From positions 1 through 7,015 of the forward strand of contig JAEZEH010000012.1 in NCBI GenBank assembly GCA_023417785.1: a stretch of 7,015 nucleotides of DNA, written 5' to 3'. Each line of letters opens with the position of its first letter. Positions within the stretch are counted from its first letter, which is position 1. Both the position numbers and the translations under genes were made by a program. Of the stretch, positions 4,150-7,015 are shown piece after piece. Origin of the DNA: Bacteroidota bacterium. Lineage in GTDB: Bacteria; Bacteroidota; Bacteroidia; Cytophagales; Cyclobacteriaceae. The notes below the pieces were generated by a model. The model had not been told where the DNA came from, searched no databases, and saw nothing but the letters and a program-made list of their open reading frames with translations.

Positions 4150-7015
4150 ATGAGTAAGAAAAAAGCAACAGATAAGCCGGTGATTGTGTCAACGAACGTT
4201 CCGGCTAATGGTGGCGGAAACGGCACCGGCGACACCATACATTCAATAGCCCTTGATGGTCTCTATAAAAACTGGTTTCTTGATTACGCCTCGTATGTAA
4301 TTCTCGAACGTGCGGTTCCCCGGATTGAAGATGGGCTTAAACCTGTACAGCGCCGCATCATGCATTCACTCAAAGAAATGGATGATGGAAGGTTCAACAA
4401 GGTCGCCAACGTCATTGGTCATTCTATGCAGTATCATCCCCACGGTGACGCCGCGATCGGAGAGGCCATGGTTAATCTGGGCCAGAAAAATCTGCTGATA
4501 GAAACGCAGGGTAACTGGGGAAACATCCTTACCGGTGATAGCTCCGCGGCACCTCGTTACATTGAAGCAAGGCTGTCCAAATTCGCCCTCGATGTTGTTT
4601 ACAACCCGCAGACTACTACCTGGCAGTTGTCTTATGATGGCCGGCGCAAGGAACCCGTGACGCTCCCTGTAAAATTTCCGTTGTTACTTGCACAGGGCGT
4701 TGAAGGAATCGCCGTAGGTCTTTCAACCAAGATACTTCCCCACAACTTTATCGAACTGATAAAAGCATCGATCGATATCCTGAAGGAACGCAAGCCAAAG
4801 ATCTATCCCGACTTTCCGACAGGAGGGATTGCCGACTTTTCGGAATACAATCAGGGGTTGCGCGGTGGCAAAATCAAGATTCGAGCAAAGATTGAGATTG
4901 CCGACAAGAAAACGCTCATAATCAGGGAAATACCGTATTCAACCACGACTACTTCCCTGATGGAGTCGATCGTGAAGGCCAGCGAAAAAGGAAAGATCAA
5001 AATCAAAAAAGTTGTTGATAACACATCCAGCGAGGTAGAAATCGAAGTCCAGCTTCAGCCTGGTCAGTCGCCTGAAATTGCGATTGATGCGTTGTATGCA
5101 TTTACCGATTGTGAGATCAGTATCTCGCCAAATGCCTGTGTGATCGTCGAGGACAAACCTCAGTTCATGGCAGTAAACGACATTCTGAAATACAATACGC
5201 ATCAGACACTCGCTTTGCTGAAGAAGGAACTGGAGATCAAGAAGGCGGAACTGATGGAACGTATCCTGTTTTCTTCGTTGGAGAAAATCTTTATTGAAAA
5301 CAGGATTTACCGCGACATAGAAGAAGCAAAGACCTGGGAAGACGTCATTGCGCGCATAGACAAGGGGTTGAAACCTCACAAAAAGAAATTCTACCGCGAA
5401 ATCACGACAGATGATATTGTCCGCCTGACGGAAATTAAGATCAAGCGAATTTCCCGTTACGATTCTTTCAAAGCAGATGAGCTGATGAAAGATCTCGAGA
5501 AGCAACTGAAGGAAACCCAGCATCATCTCAGACACCTTACCGATTATGCGGTTGCTTATTATCAGCGATTGCTCGAAAAGTACGGTAAAGGCCGGGAACG
5601 CAAAACCGAAGTCAAGAGCTTCCAGTCTGTTACGGCAGTGGAAGTTATCGCCAACAACCAAAAGCTTTACATTAACCGTACGGATGGTTTCGTTGGCTAT
5701 GGATTGAAACGCGACGAATTCATTTGCGACTGCTCCGATCTTGACGACGTCATTGCCATCAGGAAAGACGGCAAGATGCTGGTCTCACGCGTTAAGGAAA
5801 AGATGTTCATGGGTAAAGACATTCTTTACGCAGGAATATGGAAGAAGGGCGACGACCGCATGGTGTATAACGTGATCTATAATGATCCCAAAAGCGGAAG
5901 AGGCTTTGCAAAGCGGTTTAACCTGCCCGGCGTGATCCGTGACAAGGAATATGATCTGACCCAGGGAACACCCAATTCAAGAATCTTCTACGTAAGCGGA
6001 AACCCGAATGGGGAGGCCGAAACCGTTGAAGTTAAATTGTCACAATCCAGCACGGCGAGAAAAAAGGTGTTTGAATTCGACTTCGCGGAACTGGAAGTAA
6101 AAGGTCGCGGAGCAAAAGGTAATATCATTACCAAGTATCCGATGCGAAAAGTCGACTTCCTGAAAGCAGGAGGTTCAACCCTGAGCAAACTTGATCTCTG
6201 GTATGATGACGGATCCGGACGCCTGAATCGCGATACCCGCGGCAAGAAACTCGGTAAGTTTGACGGCGACGATCAGATCATCGCCTTCATGCGCAATGGT
6301 TCTTACAAGATCACCAATTACGATCTTACCAATCGCTATGATCCGGAGAAAACCCTGCTTGTTGAAAAATACAATCCGAATCGGGTCATCTCGGCGGTTT
6401 ACGTCGACGGAGACAGTAAGCAACATATCGTCAAGCGATTCATGATCGAGACGTCAACCGCGGATAAGGAGTTCGGTTTCATTTCGGAAGCCATCGGTTC
6501 CAGACTCGTTGTGGTGACCACCCGGGAGAACCCTGAAGTAGAGGTTGAGCTGGTAAAGGGTAAAGACAAGAAAAAGAAAACGGAAACAGTCAATCTGGAG
6601 GACGTCGTCGAGGTTAAAGGCTGGAAGGCCATTGGCAACCGGTTATCGGAATTCAAGGTCACGAAGGTGGCGCTGGTGCAGGACGAGGAACCTGCAACAG
6701 AGGAAGAAGTTCCTGAAGAGGTGATCGAATCTGAAGAAGAGATTCAGTCACCAAAAAAAAAAGTCGAGGAAGCAAAGTTCCAGCCCCCGACAACAATCGA
6801 GGAAGACGGCCAAGTCGCCCTCTTCGGGGGGCCGCCAAAACCAAAAGTCCCAAGTCACCAGCAAAGTCAAAGCCCGCAAAAAAGAAAAGTCAAAGTCGAA
6901 CAGCAAAGCCTCTTCGGGGCAGTTCCAAAGCAAAGCCCGGAAAGTCAGCCCCAAAAAAAAGAAAGTGAAAAGGAAGTAGCTGGAAATAACGACACTGACG
7001 AAAAAGGCAAAGACC
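4150..7015 (+). CDS. parC: DNA topoisomerase IV subunit A (ParC), 3' end not reached
   Basis: ParC is the DNA breakage-reunion subunit of topoisomerase IV. From ATG 4150 the frame stays open to the window edge (955 codons). A polar 28-residue lead precedes the winged-helix domain with GLKPVQRRIMHSL, HPHGDAAIGEAM (97-108), QGNWGN (120-125) and the active site APRY, with catalytic Tyr137. Ile195 of KILPHN probably corresponds to the DNA-bending isoleucine. A coiled-coil arm covers roughly 345-490. The beta-pinwheel begins near 495 and carries KGRGAKG (651-657), a degenerate GyrA-box-like heptad; no QRRGGKG-type GyrA box is seen, which favours ParC. The folded part ends near 844 (GNRLSEFKVTKVALVQ). 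An acidic linker (845-863) and a low-complexity tail follow. The protein is already longer than the roughly 880-930 residues I would expect for Bacteroidota ParC. After the A10 run at 6753-6762 all forward frames are open, so the last part of the frame is uncertain. There is no Shine-Dalgarno sequence before the start. Confidence 0.94.
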   Translation, partial: MSKKKATDKPVIVSTNVPANGGGNGTGDTIHSIALDGLYKNWFLDYASYVILERAVPRIEDGLKPVQRRIMHSLKEMDDGRFNKVANVIGHSMQYHPHGDAAIGEAMVNLGQKNLLIETQGNWGNILTGDSSAAPRYIEARLSKFALDVVYNPQTTTWQLSYDGRRKEPVTLPVKFPLLLAQGVEGIAVGLSTKILPHNFIELIKASIDILKERKPKIYPDFPTGGIADFSEYNQGLRGGKIKIRAKIEIADKKTLIIREIPYSTTTTSLMESIVKASEKGKIKIKKVVDNTSSEVEIEVQLQPGQSPEIAIDALYAFTDCEISISPNACVIVEDKPQFMAVNDILKYNTHQTLALLKKELEIKKAELMERILFSSLEKIFIENRIYRDIEEAKTWEDVIARIDKGLKPHKKKFYREITTDDIVRLTEIKIKRISRYDSFKADELMKDLEKQLKETQHHLRHLTDYAVAYYQRLLEKYGKGRERKTEVKSFQSVTAVEVIANNQKLYINRTDGFVGYGLKRDEFICDCSDLDDVIAIRKDGKMLVSRVKEKMFMGKDILYAGIWKKGDDRMVYNVIYNDPKSGRGFAKRFNLPGVIRDKEYDLTQGTPNSRIFYVSGNPNGEAETVEVKLSQSSTARKKVFEFDFAELEVKGRGAKGNIITKYPMRKVDFLKAGGSTLSKLDLWYDDGSGRLNRDTRGKKLGKFDGDDQIIAFMRNGSYKITNYDLTNRYDPEKTLLVEKYNPNRVISAVYVDGDSKQHIVKRFMIETSTADKEFGFISEAIGSRLVVVTTRENPEVEVELVKGKDKKKKTETVNLEDVVEVKGWKAIGNRLSEFKVTKVALVQDEEPATEEEVPEEVIESEEEIQSPKKKVEEAKFQPPTTIEEDGQVALFGGPPKPKVPSHQQSQSPQKRKVKVEQQSLFGAVPKQSPESQPQKKESEKEVAGNNDTDEKGKD
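6753..6762 (+). other. A10 homopolymer inside the parC tail
   Basis: Ten consecutive A residues encode part of SPKKKVEE at the junction of the acidic linker and the low-complexity tail. Runs of nine or more A are known sites of transcriptional slippage in bacteria (Thermus dnaX is the classic case) and of sequencing or assembly indels. A +1 or -1 change here would enter frames that are open for about 70 further codons and end at 6968 or 6979. Confidence 0.9.
6819..6919 (+). repeat. Imperfect direct repeat in the parC tail
   Basis: CCTCTTCGGGG occurs at 6819-6829 and again at 6909-6919, exactly 90 bp (30 codons) apart, with partial similarity continuing for about 20 bp past each copy. In the native frame the copies read ALFGGPPKPK and SLFGAVPKQS. 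In the frame shifted by -1 they read PLRGAAKTK and PLRGSSKAK. The repeat suggests the tail grew by internal duplication. Confidence 0.6.

Noticed and set aside
4939..5661. 240-residue ORF antisense to parC
   Set aside because: It lies wholly opposite the well-conserved parC coding region, its composition is typical of an antisense shadow, and no motif is recognisable.
6878..6884. A_AAA_AAG slippery heptamer for -1 ribosomal frameshifting
   Set aside because: The heptamer is phased correctly only for the third frame, not for the native parC frame, and I see no clear downstream stem-loop, so it would matter only if that frame is already in use.
6760..6970. Lysine-rich strings such as KKKVEE, QKRKVKV and PKKRK resembling nuclear localisation signals
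   Set aside because: Chance products of an A-rich low-complexity bacterial sequence; there is no other sign of a protein sent into eukaryotic cells.
1..7015. tRNA or rRNA genes, CRISPR arrays, insertion sequences, attachment sites, phage or defence genes
   Set aside because: None seen on either strand: no cloverleaf-like stretches, no regularly spaced repeats, no transposase or integrase motifs. The window is mostly core genome.

Overview
The window looks like chromosomal DNA from a member of the Bacteroidota. The evidence is a ParE/ParC pair with Bacteroidota-type sequence (ParC signatures such as QGNWGNILTGD and APRYIEARLSKFAL), starts that mostly lack Shine-Dalgarno sequences, a perfect TAnnTTTG-type -7 promoter element, and a small four-helix membrane protein of a type I associate with this phylum. 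Cytophagales or Chitinophagia would fit, but I cannot decide between them.

Layout. Positions 1-1409 are read on the minus strand. They hold a sterol-desaturase-superfamily membrane enzyme that closely resembles alkylglycerol monooxygenase (AGMO/TMEM195). It is followed by the N-terminal part of a small putative lipoprotein whose start overlaps the enzyme's end by 35 bp and which runs off the left edge. A 154-bp divergent intergenic region (1410-1563) separates these from the plus-strand genes: a 146-residue four-helix membrane protein of unknown function (1564-2004), a 186-bp spacer with inverted repeats, parE (2191-4101) and, 48 bp on, parC (4150 to beyond the right edge).

How the genes work together. 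ParE (GHKL ATPase plus TOPRIM) and ParC (breakage-reunion tyrosine plus beta-pinwheel) are the two subunits of topoisomerase IV, which decatenates daughter chromosomes. Their adjacency and spacing suggest one operon. The AGMO-like enzyme and the lipoprotein look like a separate two-gene unit in the envelope or ether-lipid sphere, with no evident link to the topoisomerase.

Most of the window is ordinary housekeeping sequence. The part worth a second look is the 3' end of parC. Just after a run of ten A residues (6753-6762) the sequence becomes T-poor and all three forward frames stay open for about 200 nt. The native frame carries two QxxLF pentapeptides and has no stop before the window ends. 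The other two frames give lysine-rich, histone-tail-like peptides ending at 6968 and 6979. This is either an indel in the assembly or a candidate for slippage-generated alternative ParC C-termini; the sequence alone cannot decide.
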